Assembly (NCBI RefSeq): GCF_019970045.1
Contig: NZ_JAHXYI010000004.1
Span: 372,001-436,000 of the forward strand
Origin: Chryseobacterium sp. GVT01B
GTDB lineage: Bacteria; Bacteroidota; Bacteroidia; Flavobacteriales; Weeksellaceae
Direction of reading: 5' to 3'
Length of the DNA stretch: 64,000 nt
The translations under genes and the position numbers were made by a program. The notes below the pieces were generated by a model. The model saw only the letters and a list, made by a program, of their open reading frames with translations, was not told the DNA's origin and ran no database searches. Below, piece by piece: positions 25,692 through 33,743 of this stretch (the stretch's first letter is position 1; each line of letters opens with the position of its first letter).

Positions 25692-27431
25692 ATGAGAATA
25701 ATCCTTTTTCTGCTAATCTTTATTTCTACGCTCAACTTTGCGCAGGATAAAACTCCTGTGAAGAGAGATCCCTATTTGCAGGCTCCTTCACCGGCTCAGC
25801 CCAAACAGGTGAGACCCGAAGATAAAGTAAAGATCATCCATGCGGACGAAATCAAGAAAGACCCTGAAAAATACGACGGAAACCAATATTTTACCGGTCA
25901 TGTTCAGATTGAACATCAGGGATCCATTCTTACTGCGGATGAAGTAGTCCTGTATAATGAAGAAAATTTTGTAAAAGCAATAGGTAATACAAGACTTCAA
26001 AATACAGATGGCTCCGTAATTACAGCAGGAGAAATGGAATACGATGCCAATACCCAAAAAGGTGTTGCCAGAAAAAACGTGGTCTTAACCGATCCTAAAC
26101 AAACAATAAAAACAGATATTCTGTATTATGACAGACTGGCTAATCAGGCTTATTTTAATACAGGAGGAACGATCTCAGATGGCCAGAATGTAACCTATGC
26201 CAAAGTAGGAACGTATTTCCTCAATACAAGAGTTGTAGACCTTACTGGTAATGTGAAAATAGAAACGCCTCAATATACCATAGAAGGCCCTAATATCAAG
26301 CAGAATCAGAATACTAAAATAGCAGATTTTAATGGCCCAACAACCATTACCAGCAAAACCAATCCAAGAAACAGAATCTACACTGAAAAAGGAACTTATA
26401 AAATGGATTCCAAGGAGGCTTATTTAACCAAAAACTCCAGAATCTTTTATAATGAGAAAATTCTTACCGGTGATGATATGTACTACAATCAGATCTCAGG
26501 ATTTGGTAAAGCAACCGGGAATGTAACCCTTGATGATCCAAAAGAAAGAAGATATATAAAAGGAGGGTACGGAGAGATTTTTGAGAAAAAAGACTCTGCG
26601 ATGATGACGAAAAACCCTTATGCCGTAAAAGTGATGGAAAAAGATTCCATTTATTTTGCAGCAGAAAAAATTATCTCTTACCAAAGACCGGATTCTCTTG
26701 ATATTAAAGTGAAGAAAAGCTATCTCAGAGCTTTTAAAAAAGCCCGTATTTATAAATCCAACGCACAGGGAAGAGCAGACTCTATTGCTTTCAATGAAAC
26801 AGATGGAGTAATGCATATGTACACAAGTCCCATTCTGTGGAGCGGTGAAAAACAGGTGACCGGCGATAAAGTAGAAGCTTATTTTAATACCAAAACAGAA
26901 GATATAGACTCATTAAAAGTAATCGGAAATGCCTTTGCCATCAGTAAAGTTGATTCACTCAATCTAAAAGATGAATTCAACCAGGTAAAAGGAAAATTCA
27001 TGACGGTTTACTATGAGAAAAATGATATTAAAGAAGCCAGAGTCGTTGGAAATGCCCAGTCTATTGTCTATGTAGATGATACCGATCAGGAAACCAAAAA
27101 ACCGGAAAGAATCGGAATTACCCTTTCTACCTGTGGAATTATCGGAGCATTGTTTGAAGAAAGAGCCCTGCAGATTATTTCATGCAGTATCGGAGCAAAT
27201 TCAGACACCTATCCGATGAGTAAAATAGAACCTGCACGAAGGAAGTTCCCCGATTTTAACTGGAATACGAAAGACCGGATCCGAAAATGGCAGGATATTC
27301 TTGTAGACACCCCGAACAACGAAGAAATACAATATACCGCCGATAGCGAACTCTTCGATAAAGCGCAGAAAGCAATTGATGACGAAAAAGCGAAAGAAGA
27401 AGCTAAAAAGCCGAAACGAACCAGAAAATAA
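25692..27431 (+). CDS. OstA/LptA-like lipopolysaccharide transport protein
   Basis: A signal peptide (about 1-18) precedes a long beta-rich domain that opens with VKIIHADEIKKDPEKYDGNQYFTGHVQIEHQGSILTADEVVLYNEE, the OstA/LptA organic-solvent-tolerance fold. It carries LPS across the periplasm as a beta-jellyroll bridge. At 579 residues it is about three times E. coli LptA and contains several repeats of the 'xxAxGNVxxxD' strand pattern. The tail is a Lys/Glu-rich coil ending in KKPKRTRK. It starts three bases after fur and ends at a strong terminator. Confidence 0.88.
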   Translation: MRIILFLLIFISTLNFAQDKTPVKRDPYLQAPSPAQPKQVRPEDKVKIIHADEIKKDPEKYDGNQYFTGHVQIEHQGSILTADEVVLYNEENFVKAIGNTRLQNTDGSVITAGEMEYDANTQKGVARKNVVLTDPKQTIKTDILYYDRLANQAYFNTGGTISDGQNVTYAKVGTYFLNTRVVDLTGNVKIETPQYTIEGPNIKQNQNTKIADFNGPTTITSKTNPRNRIYTEKGTYKMDSKEAYLTKNSRIFYNEKILTGDDMYYNQISGFGKATGNVTLDDPKERRYIKGGYGEIFEKKDSAMMTKNPYAVKVMEKDSIYFAAEKIISYQRPDSLDIKVKKSYLRAFKKARIYKSNAQGRADSIAFNETDGVMHMYTSPILWSGEKQVTGDKVEAYFNTKTEDIDSLKVIGNAFAISKVDSLNLKDEFNQVKGKFMTVYYEKNDIKEARVVGNAQSIVYVDDTDQETKKPERIGITLSTCGIIGALFEERALQIISCSIGANSDTYPMSKIEPARRKFPDFNWNTKDRIRKWQDILVDTPNNEEIQYTADSELFDKAQKAIDDEKAKEEAKKPKRTRK

Positions 27432-27434
27432 TAT

Positions 27435-27464
27435 AAAAGACCAGTACTCACTGGTCTTTTTTTG
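27435..27464 (+). terminator. Rho-independent terminator
   Basis: Eleven-bp stem AAAAGACCAGT/ACTGGTCTTTT with loop ACTC and T tract. Confidence 0.9.
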
Positions 27465-27496
27465 TGGATTAATTTTAACCTTTAATGAATCTTTTA

Positions 27497-27504
27497 TAGC
27501 TTTG
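27497..27504 (+). promoter_or_regulatory. -7 promoter element TAGCTTTG
   Basis: TAnnTTTG box 18 bases before the ATG at 27522. It rules out an upstream TTG start for that gene. Confidence 0.55.
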
Positions 27505-27521
27505 CTGAAATTTTGGAGACA

Positions 27522-28703
27522 ATGGAAATGCATAAAGATTTTTTTATATATCAGGCTCAAACCACAAAATTTGCGGCAGGTTTTGAAGTTGAAAAAGCAG
27601 AAGGAAGCTATATTTACGGTACAGATGGAAAAAGATATCTTGACTTTGTAGCAGGAGTTTCTGCCAATACGCTGGGACATTCACATCCTAAGATTGTAAA
27701 TGCAATCAAAGAACAGGCAGATAAATACCTTCACGTAATGGTATATGGCGAATATGCGCAGGAAAAGCCTATTGCTTTATGCAGACTGCTTGCAGAAGCT
27801 ACTCCGGATCCTTTGGAAGTTACCTATCTTGTAAACAGTGGTGCCGAAGCTATTGACGGAAGTCTGAAGCTGGCAAAACGATATACCGGAAGAGAAGAAA
27901 TTGTTTCCTTTAAAGACTCTTATCACGGAAATACCCATGGTGCTTTAAGTGTTTCAGGAAATGAAACCCATAAAAGAGAATTCCGTCCCTTACTGCCAAT
28001 GGTCTCTTTCATTGAATTTAATAATGAAAAAGATTTCGATAAAATCACTGAGAAAACGGCTTGTGTTATCCTTGAAACCATTCAGGGAGCAGCAGGGTTT
28101 CTGGTTCCCGATAAAGACTATCTGATCAAACTAAAAAGAAGATGTGAAGAAGTAGGAGCACTTTTGATTTTAGATGAAATTCAGCCCGGATTTGGAAGAA
28201 CAGGAAAGTTATTTTCTTTTGAACACTTTGGAATCGTTCCGGATATCCTGGTGATGGGTAAAGGAATGGGAGGAGGAGTTCCTGTAGGAGCTTTTATGAG
28301 TTCCAGAGAAATTATGGAAAGCTTATCACACTCACCAAAGCTTGGTCATATTACTACTTTTGGTGGAAATCCATTGATTGCTGCGGCAAGTTATGCTACT
28401 TTAAAAGAAGTGCTGGACAGCGGATTGATGAATGAAGTGGAAGAAAAAGAAAAACTGTTCAGAGAACTTTTAGTTCATCCTAAAATTAAAAATATCAATG
28501 GCAAAGGTTTAATGCTTGCCGTGAATCTCGGAACACCGGAATATACACTGGAAGTAGCGAAAAAATGTATGGAGAAAGGGCTTGTTGTCTTCTGGCAGCT
28601 ATACAGAAATGAATACCTGAGAATCTCTCCGCCTCTTACATTATCCAAAGATGAAATCAGAGAAGGATGTCAGATTATTCTTGATATACTGAACGAAAAT
28701 TAA
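27522..28703 (+). CDS. Class III PLP-dependent aminotransferase
   Basis: A 393-residue aminotransferase of the acetylornithine/omega-amino acid class. The PLP contacts are visible: NSGAEAIDGSLKLAKRYTGR, LILDEIQPGFGRTG and the Schiff-base lysine in VMGKGMGGGVPVG. I chose the ATG at 27522, since the -7 box lies just upstream; a second ATG at 27528 is also possible. The substrate (acetylornithine, ornithine or another omega-amine) cannot be read by eye. It stands alone between terminators. Confidence 0.9.
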   Translation: MEMHKDFFIYQAQTTKFAAGFEVEKAEGSYIYGTDGKRYLDFVAGVSANTLGHSHPKIVNAIKEQADKYLHVMVYGEYAQEKPIALCRLLAEATPDPLEVTYLVNSGAEAIDGSLKLAKRYTGREEIVSFKDSYHGNTHGALSVSGNETHKREFRPLLPMVSFIEFNNEKDFDKITEKTACVILETIQGAAGFLVPDKDYLIKLKRRCEEVGALLILDEIQPGFGRTGKLFSFEHFGIVPDILVMGKGMGGGVPVGAFMSSREIMESLSHSPKLGHITTFGGNPLIAAASYATLKEVLDSGLMNEVEEKEKLFRELLVHPKIKNINGKGLMLAVNLGTPEYTLEVAKKCMEKGLVVFWQLYRNEYLRISPPLTLSKDEIREGCQIILDILNEN

Positions 28704-28709
28704 AGATAC

Positions 28710-28737
28710 AATCTCTCCGGAAAGGAGAGATTTTTTT
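28710..28737 (+). terminator. Rho-independent terminator
   Basis: Nine-bp stem AATCTCTCC/GGAGAGATT with a GGAAA loop and T tract. Confidence 0.85.
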
Positions 28738-28891
28738 ATGCTTTACATGACAGTTTTAACCATTAAAAATTAATGAAATAAGGATTTAAATCCCGTGATA
28801 AATATCATACTGATTCTTTAAAAAAGTAATTGTTTTTTTGCGTAATAAAAAAATTAATTTATATATTGCGGGACGATAAAACAAAGATTAT

Positions 28892-29278
28892 ATGGCGAAA
28901 CATAAAGTCCATTACGAATTTCCAATGCACTGTTTATCAGAGATTTTATATGAATATCTGGCGACTGCAGAGGGATTGTCTGAATGGTTTGCGGATGAGG
29001 TAACAGAGAAAGGCGATGATTTCTTTTTTAGCTGGGGTGGAGGACCTGCTGAGAAGGCCACTTTGATCAGATATAAGCCTGAAGGTTTCGTGCGTTTCAG
29101 ATGGGAAGAAGATGAAGGAACAAAAAATTTCTTTGAAATGACTATCACAATTGATGATATTACAGAAGATCTGGCTTTAAATATTACAGATTTCTGTGAA
29201 GAAGGTGATGAAGAGGAAAATGCAATGTATTGGGAAAATCTTATTGAAAACCTGAGAATAAAACTAGGTGCGGCATAA
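28892..29278 (+). CDS. START-like domain protein
   Basis: A 128-aa SRPBCC-superfamily protein. It opens with KVHYEFPMHCLSEILYEYLATAEGLSEWFADEV and has the FFFSWGGGPAEKATLIRYKPEGFVRFRWEE core of the Bacteroidota START-like family. The fold makes a hydrophobic ligand pocket; no ligand is known to me. It sits 78 bases before the class IV aminotransferase homologue, a neighbour pair that I recall as common in flavobacteria. Confidence 0.88.
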   Translation: MAKHKVHYEFPMHCLSEILYEYLATAEGLSEWFADEVTEKGDDFFFSWGGGPAEKATLIRYKPEGFVRFRWEEDEGTKNFFEMTITIDDITEDLALNITDFCEEGDEEENAMYWENLIENLRIKLGAA

Positions 29279-29356
29279 TACCGGGCTATATTAAATGATA
29301 AAACTGATGAACGATTTATCGTTCATTATTTTTTTGTAAATAAATCACATCAAAAA

Positions 29357-30172
29357 TTGGAAAATCAATATTTTACATCAGACGAGTTAAATGTAAAGAA
29401 CAGAGCCTTCCTTTGGGGCGACTCAGTGAAAGTTTCTTTCTTTGTAAGAAATGGTGGATTGATCATGGACGAAGAATGCTATTTTTTCCTGATGGCTTCC
29501 ATGAGAAAAATGAGAATGAATATTCCTTTAACTTACACCCTGGAGTTTTTCCAGACACTTTTTCAAAAAGAAATTATTGAAGATAAAGGGGTAAAGAACG
29601 GGATTATCAATTTCCAGGTGTTCAGGAATAATGACGGTGTAACATTGGCAAAATCTTCTGTTTCCTATTTTTACGAAGTTTCAGAGTTAGCAGATGTACT
29701 GTCAGTTCATCAAAGATCTTTAGAATTGGATTTGATTAAAGAAATTAACGTTAATAACAACCTTCTGAGCAATATCAGAGTTCACTGCCCGGAAAATATC
29801 TACGGAGCGATCTATGCCCAGGAAAATGACCTTGATGACGTTATTCTTCTGAACCCAAACAAAAGAATAGCACGTACCACTGCCGGAAATCTTCTTTTTT
29901 TAGAAGGCGATGTTATTAAAGTACCCAAGCAGACTGAAGGAGCTTACATTTCTCCTTTGATGGAAAACTTTGTGACTTTTTTACATAAAAATAACCTTGC
30001 TGATATTCAGGAACACGAAATTATCGCATTTGAATCTCAGAAAGCTGAAGAGATTTTAATGATTTCTGAAGAAAAAGGTATATTTTCTGTAGGTAAGATT
30101 AGAAATAAGACTTTTGAAAATTCCCGTTTCTCAGAATTAGTGGAAAGCTGGAAGAAAAGTTTTAATCAATAA
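29357..30172 (+). CDS. Aminotransferase class IV homologue, apparently lacking the PLP lysine
   Basis: The fold of branched-chain/D-amino acid aminotransferases is recognisable from NVKNRAFLWGDSVKVSFF (about 12-29) and from the later RIARTTAGNLLF (171-182) with the C-terminal acidic region. However, the segment that carries the Schiff-base lysine in the family (K-S-L-N-L-L-G-N-V in D-amino acid enzymes) reads V-N-N-N-L-L-S-N-I at 132-140, and the nearest lysine is K128. The active-site Glu region is RIART. The start is TTG at 29357, since no in-frame ATG precedes the conserved N-terminal core. It may be a non-catalytic homologue. Confidence 0.85.
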   Translation: MENQYFTSDELNVKNRAFLWGDSVKVSFFVRNGGLIMDEECYFFLMASMRKMRMNIPLTYTLEFFQTLFQKEIIEDKGVKNGIINFQVFRNNDGVTLAKSSVSYFYEVSELADVLSVHQRSLELDLIKEINVNNNLLSNIRVHCPENIYGAIYAQENDLDDVILLNPNKRIARTTAGNLLFLEGDVIKVPKQTEGAYISPLMENFVTFLHKNNLADIQEHEIIAFESQKAEEILMISEEKGIFSVGKIRNKTFENSRFSELVESWKKSFNQ

Positions 30173-30180
30173 AAATTGAC

Positions 30181-30226
30181 AAACCCGGTAAACAACAAAG
30201 TTCCAGAAGTCCTTTACCGGGTTTTA
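30181..30226. terminator. Bidirectional terminator
   Basis: Stem AAACCCGGTAAA/TTTACCGGGTTT with a 20-base loop, usable for the rightward class IV gene and the leftward amidase. Confidence 0.75.
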
Positions 30227-30257
30227 TTCTGATTAAATCAGAAATTGTTTATTTTAT

Positions 30258-30839
30258 TTAGTATTCGTTGATGATTTCAACAAATTTCTGTGCGATTTCT
30301 TTCTGCCCTTTTTCACTCGTTATATAATTTCTGTTTTCAGAATTATTGATGAATCCAAGCTCTACCAATACGGCAGGTGCTTTAGTTTCTCTTAAAATAT
30401 GAAGATTACTCTCCGATATTTTGCGGGCATTGAATTTCTTGTAAATTTTTCCGGCTAACTCCTTTGAAACATCAGAATTCTGAGTGTAAACTTCAAAACC
30501 GTTATCAGATCTCTCTTGTTCAGGAGAGGTGTTGACATGGAGTGAAATCACCATTTCAGGATTAAGTTTATTGATCTGAGCTGTCCTTTCGGAAAGAGAA
30601 GGATACGTGTCAGAATCCCTTGTCAGAATGATTTCATATTTATCCTGGCTTTCATTAATCTTCTGGATTTCCTTAGCAACACTTAATGATATATTCTTTT
30701 CACGAATTTCACCATGCGTAGCCCCAAAATCATTTCCGCCATGACCGGCATCTATGACAATATATTTTTTGTTAATGGGAGTAAATGATAAAAATGCGGT
30801 AGAAAATATTGATAAAGCAAGTAATGTAATACCTTTCAT
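30258..30839 (-). CDS. N-acetylmuramoyl-L-alanine amidase (Amidase_3)
   Basis: A secreted zinc amidase that cleaves the amide between MurNAc and L-alanine in peptidoglycan. A signal-like hydrophobic start (1-20) precedes VIDAGHGGNDFGA (first zinc His) at about 29. Further motifs are SLHVNTS (second His), the Glu in REKNISL and the catalytic Glu in VELGFINN. At 193 residues it is a bare catalytic domain without SPOR or LysM domains. Confidence 0.92.
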   Translation of the reverse strand: MKGITLLALSIFSTAFLSFTPINKKYIVIDAGHGGNDFGATHGEIREKNISLSVAKEIQKINESQDKYEIILTRDSDTYPSLSERTAQINKLNPEMVISLHVNTSPEQERSDNGFEVYTQNSDVSKELAGKIYKKFNARKISESNLHILRETKAPAVLVELGFINNSENRNYITSEKGQKEIAQKFVEIINEY

Positions 30840-30941
30840 ATCAGTGATTTTAGTTTTTCAAAGAACGGAAAAACTTTCTTTAAAATTGGTTAAAGGAATC
30901 TTAAAGTTTGTTAATTGTCTGATTGATATGAAAATACTACA

Positions 30942-31490
30942 TTAATTCAGCGAAATGTCTTCAGGTGAATTCGCCCAGAGAAGAAACTCACCACCAAGAT
31001 TCTGCATAATAGACTTCCAAAGGGTCTGATCGTTTGGAAGAGTATAATCCAGATTATAAACATCCACAACTGTCCACATTTTTCTTTGAACTTCAGTGTC
31101 AAGCTGGCCTGGAGACCATCCTGAATAACCTGAAAATATTTTGATGTGCTCAATATCCAGTTCGCTGCTCAAAACAGCATTAATGATACGTTCAATATCT
31201 TCTGTAAGATAATATTCATCTGTGATGTCTGTATAGATTTCAGTAACCCTTTTACCTTTTACAATAAAAAATACTTTATCATTCTCCACAGGACCTCCGT
31301 CATACACCTCAATTTTAAAGTCAAAAAAATCTTTGAACTTGCTGCTCATTTGGCTGTTCTTTTTATTCAGTATCAAACCAAATGCACCACTTTCATTATG
31401 TTCAATAACCAACACTACCGATCTTGAAAAAATATCGCCGGAAATGTCAGGTGTCGAGATTAATATTTTACCTTTGTATGAGTGATTCAT
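30942..31490 (-). CDS. YqgE/AlgH family protein
   Basis: A 182-residue protein of unknown biochemical role, found near redox and envelope genes in many bacteria. The start MNHSYKGKILISTPDISGDIFSRSVVLVIEHNESGAFGLILNK is the family's opening. I placed the start at 31490, since a longer frame would run into pdxH and its N-terminus would not match the family. Its start is 25 bases from the divergent pdxH start, so the two share a promoter region. Confidence 0.9.
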   Translation of the reverse strand: MNHSYKGKILISTPDISGDIFSRSVVLVIEHNESGAFGLILNKKNSQMSSKFKDFFDFKIEVYDGGPVENDKVFFIVKGKRVTEIYTDITDEYYLTEDIERIINAVLSSELDIEHIKIFSGYSGWSPGQLDTEVQRKMWTVVDVYNLDYTLPNDQTLWKSIMQNLGGEFLLWANSPEDISLN

Positions 31491-31514
31491 ACTCAAATTT
31501 AATAAAAAATATTT

Positions 31515-32156
31515 ATGGAAAACCTGCACGACAAAAGAAAAGTGTACGAGAAATCCCAACTTATTGAAAGTGAGATAAAACAAAATCCAATTGAGCAGTT
31601 CAGAGACTGGTTTTTGGAGGCCAGTGAGAGCCCAATGATCTCAGAATCCAATGCTATGGCTGTTTCTACTGTAGAGGAAGACGGGTGTCCGAGAACAAGA
31701 ATGGTTCTTCTTAAAGCATATACCCATGAAGGATTTATTTTTTATACCAACTACAACAGCCGAAAGGGAAAAGCAATAGAAAACAATCATAAAGCATGTC
31801 TGCATTTCTTCTGGCCTAATCTTGAAAGACAGATCATTATCAAAGCAGATCTTGAGAAGCTGGCAGAAAACTTAAGTGATGGTTATTTCCATTCAAGACC
31901 TAAAGGAAGCCAGTTGGGAGCTGTAGTTTCTCCACAGAGCCAGGTGATTCCGAACAGAGAGTTTTTGGAAGGTAAATTAAAAGAACTGGAAAAAGAATAT
32001 GAAAATACTGAAGTTCCAAGACCTTCTAATTGGGGCGGATATCTGGCAAGACCTTATGAGATTGAATTCTGGCAGGGCAGACCCAACCGTCTTCACGACA
32101 GAATTATTTACCAGCTGGAAGATCTGGATTGGAAAATTTCAAGACTAGCTCCTTAA
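31515..32156 (+). CDS. pdxH: Pyridoxamine 5'-phosphate oxidase
   Basis: This FMN enzyme oxidises pyridoxine or pyridoxamine phosphate to PLP. The 213-residue length fits. The features are DPIEQFRDWFLEA-like start, NAMAVSTVEEDGCPRTRMVLLKAYTHEGFIFYTNYNSRKGK, HFFWPNLERQIIIKA and the end with RLHDRIIYQ and the conserved RLAP C-terminus. It is divergent from yqgE. PLP supply fits the two aminotransferase genes nearby, but that is only thematic. Confidence 0.95.
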   Translation: MENLHDKRKVYEKSQLIESEIKQNPIEQFRDWFLEASESPMISESNAMAVSTVEEDGCPRTRMVLLKAYTHEGFIFYTNYNSRKGKAIENNHKACLHFFWPNLERQIIIKADLEKLAENLSDGYFHSRPKGSQLGAVVSPQSQVIPNREFLEGKLKELEKEYENTEVPRPSNWGGYLARPYEIEFWQGRPNRLHDRIIYQLEDLDWKISRLAP

Positions 32157-32240
32157 ATAAGGAATTAGATGTTAGAAGCTAGAAATTAGTGGTGTTCGTT
32201 TTTACTATAAACGAATACTGAAAAAATAAACTTTGTACTA

Positions 32241-32306
32241 TCAATAGAAGCGGGCTTTAGCCCGCTTATTTATTTGTATCAATGATAAAAGCTTTAGCTG
32301 AAGTTT
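32241..32306 (+). repeat. Repeat family A, copy 1 (GGGCTTTAGCCCG element)
   Basis: The element starts TCAATAGAAGC, carries the hairpin AAGCGGGC/GCCCGCTT with loop TTTA, then TATTTATTT, and ends in a second smaller hairpin around AGCTTTAGCT. Two further copies are present. Confidence 0.7.
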
Positions 32307-32405
32307 GATATTGTACAGCTTATTTTGAAAAGTAATGAAATCAGGCAGATTATAACCTTTTTAGGTTTTGGCTGCCATCGGAATTGGTGATGTTTTTTAA
32401 TGGCT

Positions 32406-32448
32406 CCCTTCGACCACGCTCAGGATGATTGCCCGTTCCTATTGAATG
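32406..32448 (+). repeat. CCCTTCGACC...CAGGATGA repeat joined to an inverted fragment of family A
   Basis: Positions 32406-32428 read CCCTTCGACCACGCTCAGGA then TGA, a widespread dispersed word also found inverted at 63871-63893. Positions 32431-32448, GCCCGTTCCTATTGAATG, are the exact reverse complement of the start of family A copy 3. Confidence 0.65.
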
Positions 32449-32520
32449 ATTAGATAATTATAAATATTGTCATTTGATTATCAGTTGTTTGCTGATCTTG
32501 ATTAAATTATGAAAATGTAT

Positions 32521-32592
32521 ATCAATAGAGGTGGGCTTTAGCCCGCTTATTTATTTGCGACAATAATAACGGCTTTAGCCAAAACTTAATAA
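32521..32592 (+). repeat. Repeat family A, copy 2
   Basis: ATCAATAGAGGTGGGCTTTA followed by GCCCGCTTATTTATTTG and then ACGGCTTTAGCCAAAACTTA, with the same two-hairpin layout as copies 1 and 3. Confidence 0.75.
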
Positions 32593-32645
32593 TTCTTAAC
32601 CGCTTAAACCTTCTTAATGGTTTAATTTATTCTATTATTTGAACA

Positions 32646-32676
32646 CAAAAAAAAGGCTATTTCTAAGAAACAGCCC
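32646..32676 (-). terminator. Terminator of the HU gene
   Basis: Read leftward, stem GGGCTGTTTC/GAAATAGCCT with loop TTA is followed by eight T. Confidence 0.85.
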
Positions 32677-32699
32677 TTGAATTTTTTTAATCTGAATGA

Positions 32700-32990
32700 T
32701 TATTTTTTCTTAGCACCTGAAACTGCATTTGACAAATCAGCTCCAGCTTTAAATTTAGCAACTTTTTTAGCAGCGATCTTGATCGGTTTTTTAGTTGCAG
32801 GGTTAATCCCTTGTCTAGCAGCTCTCTCAGCTACTGAGAAAGTACCGAAACCTACTAAAGACACTTTTCCGTCTTTTTTCTTTAATGTAGTAGTTACGTT
32901 ACCAATGAAAGATTCTAAAGCAGCTTTTGCTGCAACTTTAGTGATACCTGCATCTTTAGCGATTGCGTCGATTAATTCAGACTTGTTCAT
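32700..32990 (-). CDS. hup: HU family DNA-binding protein
   Basis: A 96-residue nucleoid protein that bends DNA as a dimer. The start MNKSELIDAIAKDAGITKVAAKAALESFI, the GKVSLVGFGTFSVAERAAR segment and the arm GINPATKKPIKIAAKK (about 60-75) with a Pro in the arm tip are the HU hallmarks. The tail ends in GAKKK. It has its own promoter and terminator. Confidence 0.96.
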   Translation of the reverse strand: MNKSELIDAIAKDAGITKVAAKAALESFIGNVTTTLKKKDGKVSLVGFGTFSVAERAARQGINPATKKPIKIAAKKVAKFKAGADLSNAVSGAKKK

Positions 32991-33024
32991 AATTTTTAAT
33001 ATTAAAGTTAGTTCGTAATTATAG

Positions 33025-33032
33025 CAAATATA
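33025..33032 (-). promoter_or_regulatory. -7 promoter element TATATTTG for HU
   Basis: Read leftward, TATATTTG lies 34 bases before the HU start codon. Confidence 0.6.
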
Positions 33033-33358
33033 ATACTATTTTCTAATTGTGCAATTTTTTTATTAAAACTTGTAAAATTTTTTTGCTTTTCGGTGAAATT
33101 GGTTAAAATATGATAATTCCACTTTTTACAGAAAATCTACGTTACAGGTTACTAAAATCATGCCAAATGCTTATGTTTATTGACTTTAGCAAAAAGTTAA
33201 TATTATTTTTCGTATTTATTAAATCCTAAATTCTGTATAAACAATTAATTTTTTTGACCATATGATTATTAAATCTATAAGTAATTTTCAGAATCTTTGT
33301 GTTCTGTGAAATTAAACGCCTGTGTTTGTGGGAGTTTTTAAATGATACTAAAGACCTG

Positions 33359-33385
33359 ATTTATTAATTTTTATTAATAAATTTG
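33359..33385 (+). promoter_or_regulatory. panD promoter: perfect inverted repeat overlapping TAAATTTG
   Basis: Arms ATTTATTAAT (33359-33368) and ATTAATAAAT (33373-33382) flank TTTT. The -7 box TAAATTTG (33378-33385) overlaps the right arm and is followed by CAAC and ATG. The overlap would let a repressor block the promoter. The spacing predicts a leaderless mRNA. Confidence 0.5.
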
Positions 33386-33389
33386 CAAC

Positions 33390-33740
33390 ATGCTAATAGA
33401 AGTTTTCAAGTCTAAGATTCATAGGGTGAGAGTAACTGCCTCTGACCTTAATTATATAGGAAGTATAACAATAGATGAAGATCTTATTGAAGCTGCCGGT
33501 CTGGTAGTGGGGGAAAGGGTCTATATTGTGAATGTGAACAACGGAGAACGTTTTGACACGTACGTTATCAAAGGAAAAAGAAAATCCGGAGAAGTATGTC
33601 TGAATGGGCCTGCAGCAAGAAAAGTACAGAAAGATGATATTATCATCGTTATTGCTTATGCGCAGATGACCCCGGAAGAGGCTAAAGACTTCCAGCCAAA
33701 GATCGTTTTCCCGGATGAAAAAACAAATCTTCTTACCTAG
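33390..33740 (+). CDS. panD: Aspartate 1-decarboxylase
   Basis: PanD makes beta-alanine for pantothenate and coenzyme A. It is made as a pro-enzyme that cleaves itself between Gly24 and Ser25 to form the pyruvoyl group; here Y22-I23-G24-S25 is in place, as is K9. The 116-residue length and [22 protein letters not shown] fit the family. It starts after a TAnnTTTG box with N4 spacing, and the next gene begins three bases after its stop. Confidence 0.96.
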   Translation: MLIEVFKSKIHRVRVTASDLNYIGSITIDEDLIEAAGLVVGERVYIVNVNNGERFDTYVIKGKRKSGEVCLNGPAARKVQKDDIIIVIAYAQMTPEEAKDFQPKIVFPDEKTNLLT

Positions 33741-33743
33741 TAC

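Larger units (their letters stand above)
32157..32699. other. 543-base intergenic region made mainly of dispersed repeats
   Basis: No gene was recognised here. It holds two copies of a palindromic repeat (GGGCTTTAGCCC core), one inverted fragment of the same repeat, one copy of a CTTCGACCACGCTCAGGATGA-type repeat, an AGTTAGAAG-like word near 32167-32190, and the HU terminator at its right end. Confidence 0.7.
32991..33389. other. 399-base intergenic region between HU and panD
   Basis: It contains the HU promoter near the left end and the panD promoter palindrome at the right end. The middle (about 33040-33355) is AT-rich, has no gene of convincing length in any frame, and no hairpin I would call. 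A long regulatory leader or an unseen small RNA cannot be excluded. Confidence 0.5.

Noticed and set aside
27201..27680. Minus-strand frames spanning the end of the OstA gene and the next start
   Set aside because: They cross a terminator and the next promoter and overlap two well-supported genes.
31491..31583. Longer N-terminus for YqgE
   Set aside because: It overlaps pdxH and does not resemble the YqgE start, which matches from 31490.
32241..32592. CRISPR-like array from the paired family A repeats
   Set aside because: Only two copies about 280 bases apart, with palindromic cores and no regular spacers or cas genes.
32677..33018. Plus-strand frame opposite HU
   Set aside because: HU is certain on the minus strand. 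The low-complexity antisense frame has no support.
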